Positions 5,989 to 15,519 of a stretch of 45,405 nt of DNA are shown piece after piece (within the stretch, counting starts at the first letter, position 1; each line of letters starts with the position of its first letter). Under the pieces are notes generated by a model, which was not told the origin of the DNA, did not search any database, and worked only from the letters and a program-made list of their open reading frames with translations. The DNA comes from Corynebacterium sp. HMSC08A12. Lineage in GTDB: Bacteria; Actinomycetota; Actinomycetes; Mycobacteriales; Mycobacteriaceae. The stretch is from assembly GCF_001807485.1 (NCBI RefSeq), contig NZ_KV789165.1, positions 1 to 45,405 of the forward strand. The letters run 5' to 3'. The position numbers and the translations under genes are program-made.

Positions 5989-8940
5989 ATGTCTTCTGCA
6001 GCTACTCGCCGTAACTCAGCCCCCTTCGTTCAGCGCCACATCGGCCCGAACCAGGCCGATACCCAGGAGATCCTCGATTACCTGGGCTACGAATCTTCCG
6101 TCGCGCTGGCCGACGATGCCCTTCCGAAGTCCATCCGCCAGGCTGGCCCGATCGGCCTGCCGGAGGCGCTGGACGAGACGGACACCCTGGCCACCCTGCG
6201 CGCTTACGCTGACAAGAACGTGCAAAAGCAGCAGCTGATCGGCAATGGTTACTTCGACACGATCACCCCGGCCGTGATTCGCCGCAACGTGGTGGAGAAC
6301 CCGGGCTGGTACACCGCTTACACCCCCTACCAGCCGGAGATTTCCCAGGGCCGCCTCGAGGCTCTGCTGAACTTCCAGACGATGGTGCAGGATCTGACCG
6401 GCCTGCCAGTGGCTGGTGCTTCGCTGCTGGACGAGGCCACCGCCGTGGCCGAGGCCGTGCAGCTGATGGCTCGCGGCAATGCGAAGGCCGCCAAGAAGGG
6501 CGGCGTGGTGCTGCTGGATTCCTCCCTGCACCAGCAGTCCATCACCGTCACCCTGGCGCGCGCCGAGGCTGCGGGTATTCCGGTGGAGGTCGTGGACCTG
6601 GACGGCGAAGATGCTGCCGCGGCGTTCGAGGGTTGCGAGAACCTGGTCGGCGTGGTCCTTTCCAACCCCGGTTCCACCGGCCGCGTCCGCGACCTGTCCG
6701 GTCTGATCTCCGCGGCAAAGGAGACCGGCGCCCTGGTCACGGTTGCCTGTGACCTGCTGGCTCAGGTTCTGGTGACCTCCCCGGGCTCCCAGGGCGCGGA
6801 CATCGCCGTCGGCTCCGCCCAGCGCTTCGGCGTGCCGCTGTTCTTCGGCGGCCCGCACGCGGGCTTCATCTCCTGCACCGAGGCTCTGCAGCGTAAGCTG
6901 CCGGGGCGCATCGTGGGCGTGTCCGTGGATGCTGAGGGCACCCCGGCCTACCGCCTGGCTCTGCAGACCCGTGAGCAGCACATTCGCCGTGATAAGGCCA
7001 CCAGTAACATCTGTACCGCTCAGGCTCTGTTGGCTGTCGTCGCCGGTTTCTACGCGGTTTGGCATGGCCCGGCTGGTCTGCGCGCCATCGCCGAGGGGGT
7101 GCACGCCCGCGCGACCGCCCTGGCCGTTGCCCTGTCCGAGGCTGGCCTGACGCTGGCGCACGATACTTTCTTCGACACCGTCACCGTTGACGTGTCTGGT
7201 TCTTCTCTTGGGGACGCCCCCACGGCTCTGCGCGCCGCAGCCGAGGCAGGCTACAACCTGCGCCAGGTTAACGATTCCTTCGTCGGCATCTCTGTCGGCG
7301 AGTCCACCACGGACGAGGACATCGCCAAGCTGATCGAGGTGCTGGGCTCCCGCACCGGTGAGGTCAACTCCGCGGGCTTCGACGTCACCGCCGGCCCGCT
7401 GGGCGAGGCCGGCGTACTGCGCGCGGATGACGAGGAGATCCTGACCCACCCGATCTTCACCGCTATCACCTCCGAGACCCAGATGATGCGCTACATGCGC
7501 AAGCTGGCCGACCGCGACCTGGCGCTGGACCGCACGATGATCCCGCTGGGTTCCTGCACCATGAAGCTGAACGCGGCTTCCTCCATGGAGCCGATCACCT
7601 GGCCTGGCTTCGCAGGCATCCACCCGCACGTCCCGGCCGAGCAGGCGCAGGGCTGGCTGGAGCTTATCGAGGACCTGGAGCAGCGCTTGGCGAAGATCAC
7701 CGGCTACGCCAAGGTTTCCGTCCAGCCGAACGCGGGCTCCCAGGGTGAGTTCGCTGGCCTGCTGGCGATCCACCGCTACCACCAGTCCCGCGGCGACGAT
7801 CAGCGCGACATCGTGCTGATCCCGGCCTCCGCGCACGGCACCAACGCTGCCTCTGCGGCGCTGGCGGGCCTGAAGGTCGTGGCTGTGAAGAACGCCGAGG
7901 ATGGCTCCATCGACGTGCCGGACCTGGAGGCCAAGCTGGAAAAGTACGGCCAGCAGACCGCCGCCATCATGCTGACCTATCCCTCCACCCACGGCGTGTT
8001 CGAGGAGCAGGTGCGCGACGTCTGCCAGAAGGTTCACGACGCTGGCGGCCAGGTGTACGTCGACGGCGCTAACCTGAACGCCCTGGTCGGCCTGGCCCAG
8101 CCGGGCGAGTTCGGCGGTGATGTGTCCCACCTGAACCTGCACAAGACCTTCACCATCCCGCACGGCGGTGGCGGCCCGGGCGTGGGCCCGGTATGTGTGG
8201 CAGAGCACCTGATCCCGTTCCTGCCGACTGATCCGAACGCCGACGTCATCGAGGGCGATGCTGCCCTGCAGTCCGGCCAGCCGGTCTCCGGCGCGCAGTA
8301 CGGCTCCGCTGGCGTGCTGCCGATCACCTGGTCCTACATCGCCCAGATGGGTGACGAGGGGCTGACTGAGGCCTCCCGCATGGCCCTGGTGAACGCCAAT
8401 TACGTTTCCCGCAAGCTGGAGGACTACTTCCCGACGCTGTACAAGGGCGACACCGGCCTGGTGGCCCACGAGTGCATCCTGGACCTGCGCGAGCTGACGA
8501 AGGCCTCCGGCATCACCGCCGAGGATGTCTCCAAGCGCCTGATGGACTTCGGCTTCCACGCCCCGACCCTGGCCTTCCCGGTCGCCGGCACCCTGATGAT
8601 GGAGCCCACCGAGTCGGAGGACAAGGCAGAGCTGGACCGTTTCATCGAAGCGATGATCACCATCCACGGGGAGATCCAGGAAGTGATCGACGGCAAGGTC
8701 ACCGCCGAGCAGTCCGTTCTGCGCCACGCGCCGTTCACCGCCTATTCTGTTGTGCGGGACGACTTCGAGGAAGCTGTATCTGGTGGTCACTTCAGTCGCG
8801 CCAAGGCCGCATACCCGGTGGCCAGCCTGCGACACACCAAGTACTTCACCCCCGTGCGTCGTATCGACAACGCCTATGGCGACCGCAATCTCGTGTGCAC
8901 CTGCCCGCCCCTGGAAGACTTCGCGATTAACGAGGACTAG
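5989..8940 (+). CDS. gcvP: Glycine dehydrogenase (decarboxylating), P-protein
   Basis: Pyridoxal-phosphate enzyme that decarboxylates glycine and passes the aminomethyl group to the lipoyl arm of GcvH. The 983-residue single-chain form contains both halves of the family: the N-terminal half starts with FVQRHIGPNQADTQEIL, and the C-terminal half has the cofactor lysine in NLHKTFTIPHGGGGPG (Lys719). The ATG at 5989 gives the expected N terminus; a GTG at 5956 in the same frame would add 11 residues and lies too close to the riboswitch end. First gene of gcvP-gcvT-gcvH; the lipoamide dehydrogenase partner is not in the window. Confidence 0.96.
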   Translation: MSSAATRRNSAPFVQRHIGPNQADTQEILDYLGYESSVALADDALPKSIRQAGPIGLPEALDETDTLATLRAYADKNVQKQQLIGNGYFDTITPAVIRRNVVENPGWYTAYTPYQPEISQGRLEALLNFQTMVQDLTGLPVAGASLLDEATAVAEAVQLMARGNAKAAKKGGVVLLDSSLHQQSITVTLARAEAAGIPVEVVDLDGEDAAAAFEGCENLVGVVLSNPGSTGRVRDLSGLISAAKETGALVTVACDLLAQVLVTSPGSQGADIAVGSAQRFGVPLFFGGPHAGFISCTEALQRKLPGRIVGVSVDAEGTPAYRLALQTREQHIRRDKATSNICTAQALLAVVAGFYAVWHGPAGLRAIAEGVHARATALAVALSEAGLTLAHDTFFDTVTVDVSGSSLGDAPTALRAAAEAGYNLRQVNDSFVGISVGESTTDEDIAKLIEVLGSRTGEVNSAGFDVTAGPLGEAGVLRADDEEILTHPIFTAITSETQMMRYMRKLADRDLALDRTMIPLGSCTMKLNAASSMEPITWPGFAGIHPHVPAEQAQGWLELIEDLEQRLAKITGYAKVSVQPNAGSQGEFAGLLAIHRYHQSRGDDQRDIVLIPASAHGTNAASAALAGLKVVAVKNAEDGSIDVPDLEAKLEKYGQQTAAIMLTYPSTHGVFEEQVRDVCQKVHDAGGQVYVDGANLNALVGLAQPGEFGGDVSHLNLHKTFTIPHGGGGPGVGPVCVAEHLIPFLPTDPNADVIEGDAALQSGQPVSGAQYGSAGVLPITWSYIAQMGDEGLTEASRMALVNANYVSRKLEDYFPTLYKGDTGLVAHECILDLRELTKASGITAEDVSKRLMDFGFHAPTLAFPVAGTLMMEPTESEDKAELDRFIEAMITIHGEIQEVIDGKVTAEQSVLRHAPFTAYSVVRDDFEEAVSGGHFSRAKAAYPVASLRHTKYFTPVRRIDNAYGDRNLVCTCPPLEDFAINED

Positions 8941-8988
8941 GGTCCGCTGGGGCTAAGGGCGTCACAAAGAGAAGAAGGAGAACAAGAC

Positions 8989-10158
8989 ATGACCGAACTT
9001 AAGAAGACCGCGCTGCACCTGGTGCACGAGAAGCTGGGCGCGCGATTTACCGACTTCGGCGGCTGGGACATGCCTCTGAAGTACAGCAGTGAGCTGGACG
9101 AGCACCACGCTGTACGCAACGCCGTGGGTGTATTCGACCTCTCCCACATGGGTGAGGTTCGCGTGACCGGCCCGCAGGCGGCGGAGTTCCTGGACCACGC
9201 GCTGATTTCCAAGCTTTCGGCCGTGAAGATCGGCAAGGCGAAGTACTCGATGATCTGCACCGAATCCGGCGGCATCATCGACGACCTGATCACCTACCGC
9301 CTGGGCGAGAACGAGTTCCTGATCGTGCCGAACGCGGGCAACGTGGACAACGTGGTTTCCGCGTTGCAGGGCCGCACCGAGGGCTTTGACGTGGAGGTTA
9401 ACAACGAGTCCGACGAGACCGCCATGATCGCCGTGCAGGGGCCGAAGGCCGCGCAGGCGATGCTGGAGATCGTGGAGAACGTGGTGGATGCACCCGAGGC
9501 ATCCGGCGCGGGCGAGACCGTTGCCGAGGCTATTGAGGGGCTGGGCTACTACGCCGCATTCCAGGGCGTTGCTGCAGGTCAGCCCGTGCTGGTGGCCCGC
9601 ACCGGCTACACCGGCGAGGACGGCTTCGAACTGATCGTGGCTAACGACGGTGCGGAGATCGTGTGGACCAAGGCCATGGATCAGGCCGGGCAGCTGGGTG
9701 GCCTGCCGTGTGGCCTGGCCTGCCGCGACACCCTGCGCCTGGAGGCCGGCATGCCGCTGTACGGCAACGAGCTGTCGCTGAAGCTCACCCCGGTCGATGC
9801 GGGTCTGGGCATTCTTGCGGCGACGAAGTCGAAGGACTCTTTCGTTGGTCGTGACGCCATCGTTTCCGCTAAGGAAAAGGGCACCCAGCAGGTGCTTATC
9901 GGGCTGGCGGGCGAAGGTCGCCGCGCTGCCCGTGGGGGATACGAGGTGTTCGCCGGTGACGGCGAGAAGGCCATCGGTGCCGTGACTTCCGGTGCACTGT
10001 CGCCGACGCTGGGCCACCCGGTGGCTCTGGCGTATGTTGCGAAGTCCGCGGTTTCCTCCGGCGCGGCTGCCGAGGGCGCGACCGTGGAGGTGGACATCCG
10101 CGGCAAGCGCTTCGAATACAAGGTCGTGGCGCTGCCGTTCTACTCCCGCGAGAAGTAA
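8989..10158 (+). CDS. gcvT: Aminomethyltransferase, T-protein
   Basis: Transfers the methylene group from aminomethyl-lipoyl GcvH to tetrahydrofolate, releasing ammonia. 389 residues, normal length. The N-terminal YxxGxxxE-like folate-binding part is recognisable ([13 protein letters not shown], then [15 protein letters not shown]), as is [13 protein letters not shown] in the middle. GAGAAGGAGAA stands before the ATG at 8989. It lies 48 bp after gcvP and is followed, after a 118-bp spacer with a strong hairpin, by gcvH. Confidence 0.96.
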   Translation: MTELKKTALHLVHEKLGARFTDFGGWDMPLKYSSELDEHHAVRNAVGVFDLSHMGEVRVTGPQAAEFLDHALISKLSAVKIGKAKYSMICTESGGIIDDLITYRLGENEFLIVPNAGNVDNVVSALQGRTEGFDVEVNNESDETAMIAVQGPKAAQAMLEIVENVVDAPEASGAGETVAEAIEGLGYYAAFQGVAAGQPVLVARTGYTGEDGFELIVANDGAEIVWTKAMDQAGQLGGLPCGLACRDTLRLEAGMPLYGNELSLKLTPVDAGLGILAATKSKDSFVGRDAIVSAKEKGTQQVLIGLAGEGRRAARGGYEVFAGDGEKAIGAVTSGALSPTLGHPVALAYVAKSAVSSGAAAEGATVEVDIRGKRFEYKVVALPFYSREK

Positions 10159-10193
10159 CGAGCGAGCGCAAGAAAGCGTAAGTAACGCAAAAG

Positions 10194-10232
10194 GGTTGTC
10201 TGCCCGCTGGTGTAAGGTTTGGGCAGGCAACC
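10194..10232 (+). other. Stem-loop between gcvT and gcvH
   Basis: Arms at 10194-10205 (GGTTGTCTGCCC) and 10221-10232 (GGGCAGGCAACC) form a 12-bp stem with one G-T pair and a 15-nt loop. No T-run follows, so it is unlikely to be a simple terminator. It may mark an RNA processing point, stabilise the upstream message or lower read-through into gcvH. Confidence 0.7.
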
Positions 10233-10276
10233 ACAGAAGTAGCCACACAAGGTTTCACAAGAGAGGCTTAAGAACA

Positions 10277-10660
10277 ATGACTGCACTGCCAACCGATTTC
10301 CTGTACTCCGAGGAGCACGAGTGGGTTAACACCTCCGCCGTCGTGGAGGGCGAGACCGTGCGCGTGGGCATTACCCACATCGCCGCTGAGGCGCTGGGCG
10401 ACATCGTGTTCGTCGAGCTGCCGGAGGTTGGCTCCGAGGTCGAGGCCGGCGAGGCTTTCGGCGAGGTTGAGTCCACCAAGTCCGTTTCCGACATCTACGC
10501 ACCGGTCTCCGGCGAGATCGTGGCTGTGAACGAGGCGCTGGAGGACAACGCTGGCCTGATCAACGAGGATCCCTACGGTGAGGGCTGGCTGTACGAGGTC
10601 AAGGTGACCGAGGCTGGCGAGCTGATGGACGCTGAGGCTTACCAGGCGGCTAACGAGTAA
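10277..10660 (+). CDS. gcvH: Glycine cleavage system H protein
   Basis: Lipoylated carrier that shuttles the aminomethyl group between GcvP, GcvT and the lipoamide dehydrogenase. 127 residues, full length. The lipoyl lysine is Lys68 in the family motif [10 protein letters not shown], preceded by [12 protein letters not shown]. The ATG at 10277 follows GAGAGG at 10261-10266. Third gene of the glycine cleavage operon. The lipoate synthesis genes lipA/lipB, which sit nearby in some actinobacteria, are not in this window. Confidence 0.96.
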   Translation: MTALPTDFLYSEEHEWVNTSAVVEGETVRVGITHIAAEALGDIVFVELPEVGSEVEAGEAFGEVESTKSVSDIYAPVSGEIVAVNEALEDNAGLINEDPYGEGWLYEVKVTEAGELMDAEAYQAANE

Positions 10661-10671
10661 AACAAGACCCT

Positions 10672-12375
10672 ATGGTCGGTTCCATGTTCGCGTTAATCCT
10701 CGGCTTGGCCCTATTGGGCCTTGCCGTGTGGTTACTCCTGCGCGCAAAAGATAGCGACGCAACCGGCGCCGACGGAGCCGACGGAAACGAGGGGAACCGC
10801 GGGTACGGCGAGTACAGCGGGTATAACGGGGACTGGTCCACGGATGAGGGCTATGAGGATGGCAGCTTCGAGGGCGACTCCGAGGGGGAGCCTGAGGGCA
10901 ACGAATGGCCCGAGGATGAAGACGGCGAGTGGTCCGAGGCGGATGACGAAGAATGGTCCGCAGCATGGGACGGCCCGCAATTCGACTCGTGGTCCGAGGG
11001 CGACGATGAGTACGGGGAAGAGTACGGCTACGAAGACGAGCCAGGCGAATATACCGCCGAATACCCGGCCGATGCGCCTGCGTCTGCGCCCGCGTCAGCA
11101 ATGGCGGCTTTCGGTTTTCCCCGGAGGCGGCGTCGCCAATGGGCGGCCGACAACGGCTTCGAGTACACGAAGGAAGACGGCGAGGTCGCGCGCGACTGGC
11201 CCATCGCCATCCTGGGGGATCAGCGGCGTGGGGTGCCGACGCTGCGCGAGGTCGTCAGTGGCTTCGTCGACGGGCACCAGGTGCACATCGGCGACGTGGG
11301 ATCGTCCACGCTGATGGCGATGCGCCGGGTGGAGGAATCCCCAGTTCAGGTGCTGTATTCCGCTGATGGTGCACAGCCCCCTGGCATGCGCCGCACCGAC
11401 CTGTTGGACCAGCCCCCGTTCGCCGCATACACCACCGACGTCCGCGCGCTGGACCGCATGCTGGACGCCCGTGTGGAGGACTCCCTGGCCGCACTGTCGC
11501 AGGTCGCCCGCGACGTGGCATGGGGGCAAAACTGGACGGTCGTGCGGATCTCCCGCAAGCTCGACTTCAATGTGTGGCAGGAGATCCTGCCGCGACTGCG
11601 CTCCCTGGTGGATGCCGCGATGGTGCTGCCCCCAGCGCAGACCAGCGCGCCGCTGGAGATGCTCACCGCCGACCAACTGCGCCCCCTGCCCGGCGGCCCG
11701 CTGCAGGTGAACACCGCCGACCCGGTGAACCAGGAGGAGATCGAGGAGCAGGCCGCCGAGACTTCCTCCCGCCGCGCGGCCTACCTGCAGGCTGTGCCTG
11801 ATGGCGCTGCGGATGATGCGGGCGGTGCTGGTAGTGACGCCACCGCCTCCGCCGCCACAGACTCCAACCTCGCGCAGGACAGCACTGCCCGCGCTGAGGA
11901 AGCTGCCGCACACGCGGAAGTTCCGAACCCGGAGCGGCCCGACATCACCCGCCCCGCCGAGCCGGTGACCTTCCCCTCTCGCACGCACACGCGCTGGGAA
12001 GGCGGAGACCCGGACAGTTTCAACAGCTTTGCCGTGGGCGACTACGACGACCCCGCGGAGGATGACGACCTCCACGCGGGGCGGCGTCGCCGCCGCGACG
12101 GAGGCATCCCGCGCCTGGGTGAAGACCCCGAGCACATGAGCTCGCACAATTCGCAATATGCACAGGTCATCCGCGTCGAGGCGGAAGAGGCCACCATTTT
12201 CGAGGAGTTCGAGGAGACCAAGTCCACTGCAGTGCGCCTGTCTCCTGTGACGCAGCGTCGGCGGAGCGGTGGGCGTCATCGTGCGCCAGAGGCACGCCAC
12301 GCCCGCCCTGAACCCATCGAACCGATCGAGTACGAAACCGTCGACGGCGAGGTCGTCGAAGACGACCAGCAGTAA
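10672..12375 (+). CDS. Membrane-anchored acidic protein of unknown function
   Basis: 567 residues. One membrane segment at the N terminus (about residues 5-23), then an acidic low-complexity stretch to about residue 130 rich in Glu, Asp, Gly, Trp and Tyr, a basic RRRRRQW cluster near 155, a folded part (about 155-350, starting QWAADNGFEYTKED) and a disordered Ala/Asp/Arg-rich tail. I do not recognise the family. Proteins with this layout sit beside pyrE in corynebacteria. It starts 11 bp after gcvH and ends 48 bp before pyrE. The ATG at 10684 is an alternative start. A single-pass protein with its folded domain in the cytoplasm or outside cannot be decided here. Confidence 0.75.
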   Translation: MVGSMFALILGLALLGLAVWLLLRAKDSDATGADGADGNEGNRGYGEYSGYNGDWSTDEGYEDGSFEGDSEGEPEGNEWPEDEDGEWSEADDEEWSAAWDGPQFDSWSEGDDEYGEEYGYEDEPGEYTAEYPADAPASAPASAMAAFGFPRRRRRQWAADNGFEYTKEDGEVARDWPIAILGDQRRGVPTLREVVSGFVDGHQVHIGDVGSSTLMAMRRVEESPVQVLYSADGAQPPGMRRTDLLDQPPFAAYTTDVRALDRMLDARVEDSLAALSQVARDVAWGQNWTVVRISRKLDFNVWQEILPRLRSLVDAAMVLPPAQTSAPLEMLTADQLRPLPGGPLQVNTADPVNQEEIEEQAAETSSRRAAYLQAVPDGAADDAGGAGSDATASAATDSNLAQDSTARAEEAAAHAEVPNPERPDITRPAEPVTFPSRTHTRWEGGDPDSFNSFAVGDYDDPAEDDDLHAGRRRRRDGGIPRLGEDPEHMSSHNSQYAQVIRVEAEEATIFEEFEETKSTAVRLSPVTQRRRSGGRHRAPEARHARPEPIEPIEYETVDGEVVEDDQQ

Positions 12376-12423
12376 GCCCCGCCCGGGCACAGACAACGGC
12401 ACAGACAAGAAGGAGAAACCGCA

Positions 12424-12990
12424 ATGATCGATGAAGCCAAGAAGCAGCGCCTCGCCGAGCTCGTCAAGGAGCTGGCGGTGGTGCACGGGCGCGTGACCCT
12501 TTCCTCCGGCAAGGAGGCCGACTACTACGTCGACCTGCGCCGCGCGACCCTGCACCACGAGGCATCTCCGCTGATCGGCGAGCTGCTGCGCGAGCTGACC
12601 GCCGACTGGGACTACGCACACGTCGGCGGGCTGACCCTGGGCGCGGACCCGGTCGCGACGGCGATCATGCACGCTGGGTCAGCTGGCGCTGGCGAGGCTG
12701 CCGGGCGCACCATCGACGCTTTCGTCGTGCGCAAGGAAGCCAAGAAGCACGGCATGCAGCGCCGCATCGAAGGCCCGGACATTGAGGGCAAGCGGGTACT
12801 GATCGTTGAGGACACGACCACCACGGGCAACTCTCCGCTGACCGCCGTCGCCGCAGCTCGCGAAGCTGGCGCGACCGTCGTTGGCGTGGCCACCGTCGTG
12901 GACCGCGCGACCGGCGCCAAGGATGTTATTGAGGCCGAGGGAGTCGAGTACCGCTCTCTGCTGGGCCTGTCCGACCTGGGTCTTTCCTAG
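12424..12990 (+). CDS. pyrE: Orotate phosphoribosyltransferase
   Basis: Converts orotate and PRPP to orotidine monophosphate in pyrimidine synthesis. 188 residues. The PRPP-binding motif VLIVEDTTTTGNS lies near residue 123, and the N-terminal VTLSSGKEADYYVDLR is typical. The flexible catalytic loop region has KEAKKHG. Between IMHAG and RTIDAFVVRKE there is a small Gly/Ala-rich insertion (SAGAGEAAG) not expected in the family, one of several such inserts in this window. AGAAGGAG precedes the ATG. The methyltransferase gene follows within 10 bp. Confidence 0.95.
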   Translation: MIDEAKKQRLAELVKELAVVHGRVTLSSGKEADYYVDLRRATLHHEASPLIGELLRELTADWDYAHVGGLTLGADPVATAIMHAGSAGAGEAAGRTIDAFVVRKEAKKHGMQRRIEGPDIEGKRVLIVEDTTTTGNSPLTAVAAAREAGATVVGVATVVDRATGAKDVIEAEGVEYRSLLGLSDLGLS

Positions 12991-12999
12991 GTATTTTTG

Positions 13000-13683
13000 A
13001 TGACGCCCACCTCCCCCGAATCACACGATAAACCCGGACCGACGGAGTGGCTGGAGCATCCCCGAGGGGTGCGCAGCTGGGAAGAAGAACACCCCAACCA
13101 GCCCCGCCCGACGGATCCGCGCTTCGACCCCGAGCTGCTGGATGCCGGGGACACGCGCAACGTGGTGGATGCCTACCGGTACTGGAAGCAGTCCGCGATC
13201 ATTGCGGATATTGATACCCGGCGGCACGCGCTGCATATCGCCATTGAGAACTTTGAAAACGACTCGAACATTGGCACCGTCGTGCGGACTGCGAATGCCT
13301 TCGCGGTGGACACCGTGCACATTGTCGGGCGGCGGCGCTGGAACCGGCGCGGGGCGATGGTCACCGACCGCTACCAGCACTTACAGCACCACGCGACGGT
13401 GGGGGAGGTGCTGGAATTCGCCGCCCGGGAGGGGCTAGTTGTGGTGGCGGTGGATAACACCCCGGGATGCGTGCCGCTGGAAACCGCGAAACTGCCGGAG
13501 CGCTGCCTGCTGCTGTTTGGCCAGGAGGGGCCGGGGGTGACCCAAGAGGCGCAAGATGCTGCGCGGATGACGGTTTCTATTGCTCAGTTTGGTTCGACGC
13601 GGTCCATTAACGCCGGTGTGGCGGCGGGGATTGCGATGCATGCGTGGATCCGCCAGCACGCGGATCTCTCCCAGGCCTGGTAG
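13000..13683 (+). CDS. SpoU/TrmH-family RNA methyltransferase
   Basis: S-adenosylmethionine-dependent 2'-O-ribose methyltransferase of the SPOUT class acting on tRNA or rRNA. 227 residues. The three SPOUT motifs are present: NDSNIGTVVRTANAF (motif 1), LLLFGQEGPGV (motif 2) and STRSINAGVAAGIAMHAW (motif 3, which forms the knot). An N-terminal extension of about 80 residues precedes them. The gene begins 9 bp after the pyrE stop with no clear ribosome binding site, so translation is probably coupled to pyrE; a TTG directly before the ATG is an alternative. The RNA target cannot be read from sequence. Confidence 0.88.
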   Translation: MTPTSPESHDKPGPTEWLEHPRGVRSWEEEHPNQPRPTDPRFDPELLDAGDTRNVVDAYRYWKQSAIIADIDTRRHALHIAIENFENDSNIGTVVRTANAFAVDTVHIVGRRRWNRRGAMVTDRYQHLQHHATVGEVLEFAAREGLVVVAVDNTPGCVPLETAKLPERCLLLFGQEGPGVTQEAQDAARMTVSIAQFGSTRSINAGVAAGIAMHAWIRQHADLSQAW

Positions 13684-13732
13684 TTGCCTGGTTTGGCATC
13701 CCGCGTGCTTTTTCGCCCCTCCGTCACCCCGC

Positions 13733-13777
13733 AAATGTCGCTAGCGCACCCCGCAGATGTCGTTAGAACGGGAATGC
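13733..13777 (+). repeat. Two partial arms of the TIR element
   Basis: AAATGTCGCTAGCG at 13733-13746 and ATGTCGTTAGAACGGGAATG from 13757 are direct-repeat fragments of the left arm of the intergenic element, without matching right arms. They lie about 50 bp before complete copy 2, suggesting repeated insertion or partial deletion at this site. Confidence 0.65.
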
Positions 13778-13827
13778 ATGGGAATGCTCCGGGCGTTGGG
13801 GCTAGGAATTGGGGTCCTGGTGAGCGG

Positions 13828-13952
13828 AATGTCGCTAGAACGGGAATACGTGGGCGCGCGTAGCGGTCTCCGAAAAATGAAAACGCTCTGACCTGCATGT
13901 TTGTGTAGTTGGGAATTATGGTCTTTAACGTATTCCCGATCTAGCGACATTT
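13828..13952 (+). repeat. TIR element, copy 2
   Basis: About 125 bp between the methyltransferase and GH76 genes. The arms pair at 23 of 24 positions (left arm from 13829, ATGTCGCTAGAACGGGAATA; right arm ends CTAGCGACATTT). The interior has the shared AACGCTCTGACCTGC word and a small hairpin CTGCA-TGTTTG-TGTAG with one G-T pair. The rest of the 13684-14027 gap holds only the partial arms and the short leader of the next gene. Confidence 0.87.
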
Positions 13953-14027
13953 GACTGCTGGGCAGCGCAGTTCCGGAGGAGGGCTAGACTGTTCTGCAGA
14001 GCGCTACAACCGAGTGAGGTGTGCAGA

Positions 14028-15398
14028 GTGTTTAATCTTCCCGGAAAAAAGAAGCGGGGTAGCAAGTCGTCGCAGGTAGGAGACATTTCTGCGGTGCCGC
14101 AGGAATCTGTGGAGGGGCAGACGGGTACAGAGGCGGCTGAGCAAGCCGGGCAGGCGGGTATAGGGGCAGCCGAGCAGGCAGAGGCCGCCGAAGCCTCGCC
14201 AGCAGAATCCCCCAATCCCAACCAGGAGCTCATCGAACGCTGGGACCACCGCGCGGACCTCGCCTACCAGGCGGTTTATGAGCGCCACGCCAGCCGCCTC
14301 TGGGGCATCCCACGCACTACGCTGGGGGTCATCGCCTGGCCGCCGACGACTCGCGACCGCATGTTCGTCCGCTGGCACTACTGGTGGCAAGCCCATTACA
14401 TCGACAACCTCATCGATGCCGCCATCCGCCGCCCCACCCACTCCCGGATTTTCGCCATTCGCCGGCACCTCCGTGCCATGCGCATCCGCAACCTCCGCCC
14501 CCTGACCGCCAACCACTACTACGACGACAAGGCGTGGCTGGCCCTGGCCTTGCAGCGGGTGGCGAATACTCCGAAGATCCAGGCAAAACTCGGCACGCCC
14601 CGCGAGCTGGAACCCCTGGTGGAGAACATTTTCGAGGGCGTGGATAGCCTCACGGGCGTGTTGCCGTGGCGCACGCAGGAGACTTTCTACAACGTCCCCA
14701 CTAACGGCCCCGCCGCCATCCTCGCCGCACGTAATGGCGATATCGAGACGGCGGAGCGCCTGATCGACTGGACCTTTGACAATCTCATCAACGAAGACGG
14801 CCTGGTCATGGATGGTATCCACATGCGGATGGCCGGTCCGGAGCCCGTCACGGCGGTGCACCCTTATTGTCAGGGCGTGATGATCGGCGCGTGCGTGGAG
14901 CTCGCCCTCGCACGCAGGCGTGCAGCTGGGGTGGAGGATCGCACGGTTTCAGATGTGGGCGTCAAAGAAATAACCCGCATCCATGGCCTGCTCCGCGCGA
15001 TCGAGGTGCACCTTACCGACAGCGACGGTGCGATCAATGCGCGCACTGCGGGCGGTGATGGCGGACTGTTTAATGGCATTCTTGCTCGTTATCTTTCTCT
15101 TGTTGTTGAGTGCTTGCCGACGCCAGGTCGGCACGGCACGGAGGCTGTGGCCATTGCCCGGCGGATTGTGTTGGCGACAGCCGAACAGGTGTGGCGCTTC
15201 CGCTTGGAGGTTGATGGGCTGCCGGTGTTCTCTGCCGATTGGTCGAAGGATGCGACGATGCCGCAGGCCGGTGGTTTGGTTGGCGCGACGATTGCGGGGG
15301 CGGTGGCGAGCTCCGATATTGCGGAGCGAGATCTATCGGTCCAGCTTTCCGGGTGGATGCTGATGGAGGCGGCGGCGCGTACCATCGCGGCGGAGTAG
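14028..15398 (+). CDS. Glycoside hydrolase family 76-like protein
   Basis: 456 residues. Motifs such as HYYDDKAWLALALQR near residue 165, PYCQGVMIGACVELA near 285 and repeated alpha-helical segments point to the (alpha/alpha)6 fold of GH76, whose known members cleave alpha-1,6-mannan. The same gene lies before fba in C. glutamicum. There is no signal peptide; the N terminus is basic (LPGKKKRGSK) then Ala/Glu/Gln-rich. This argues for a cytoplasmic role, perhaps with mannolipid precursors, which is inference. I chose the GTG at 14028 because GAGG (14016-14019) stands 8 nt before it; a GTG at 14019 in frame overlaps that site. Confidence 0.75.
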   Translation: MFNLPGKKKRGSKSSQVGDISAVPQESVEGQTGTEAAEQAGQAGIGAAEQAEAAEASPAESPNPNQELIERWDHRADLAYQAVYERHASRLWGIPRTTLGVIAWPPTTRDRMFVRWHYWWQAHYIDNLIDAAIRRPTHSRIFAIRRHLRAMRIRNLRPLTANHYYDDKAWLALALQRVANTPKIQAKLGTPRELEPLVENIFEGVDSLTGVLPWRTQETFYNVPTNGPAAILAARNGDIETAERLIDWTFDNLINEDGLVMDGIHMRMAGPEPVTAVHPYCQGVMIGACVELALARRRAAGVEDRTVSDVGVKEITRIHGLLRAIEVHLTDSDGAINARTAGGDGGLFNGILARYLSLVVECLPTPGRHGTEAVAIARRIVLATAEQVWRFRLEVDGLPVFSADWSKDATMPQAGGLVGATIAGAVASSDIAERDLSVQLSGWMLMEAAARTIAAE

Positions 15399-15519
15399 CG
15401 GCGCGACAGTAGCAGTGGTGGGCAAGTAGCGAGAGCCGGGTAGACGAGCGGCGAAAGGCAGGGTGTAGGCAGGGCGCGTGGGCATAAGGGGGAGTGCTCG
15501 CCGGAGTGACTGCACGGCG

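Noticed and set aside
6016..8835. 939-residue open frame on the minus strand opposite gcvP
   Set aside because: It is the mirror frame of a strongly conserved gene in GC-rich DNA; its composition (Gly, Leu, Val, His, Gln) resembles no family and it has no start signal.
11095..12672. 525-residue minus-strand frame opposite the acidic protein and pyrE
   Set aside because: It overlaps the well-supported pyrE gene and looks like antisense low-complexity sequence.
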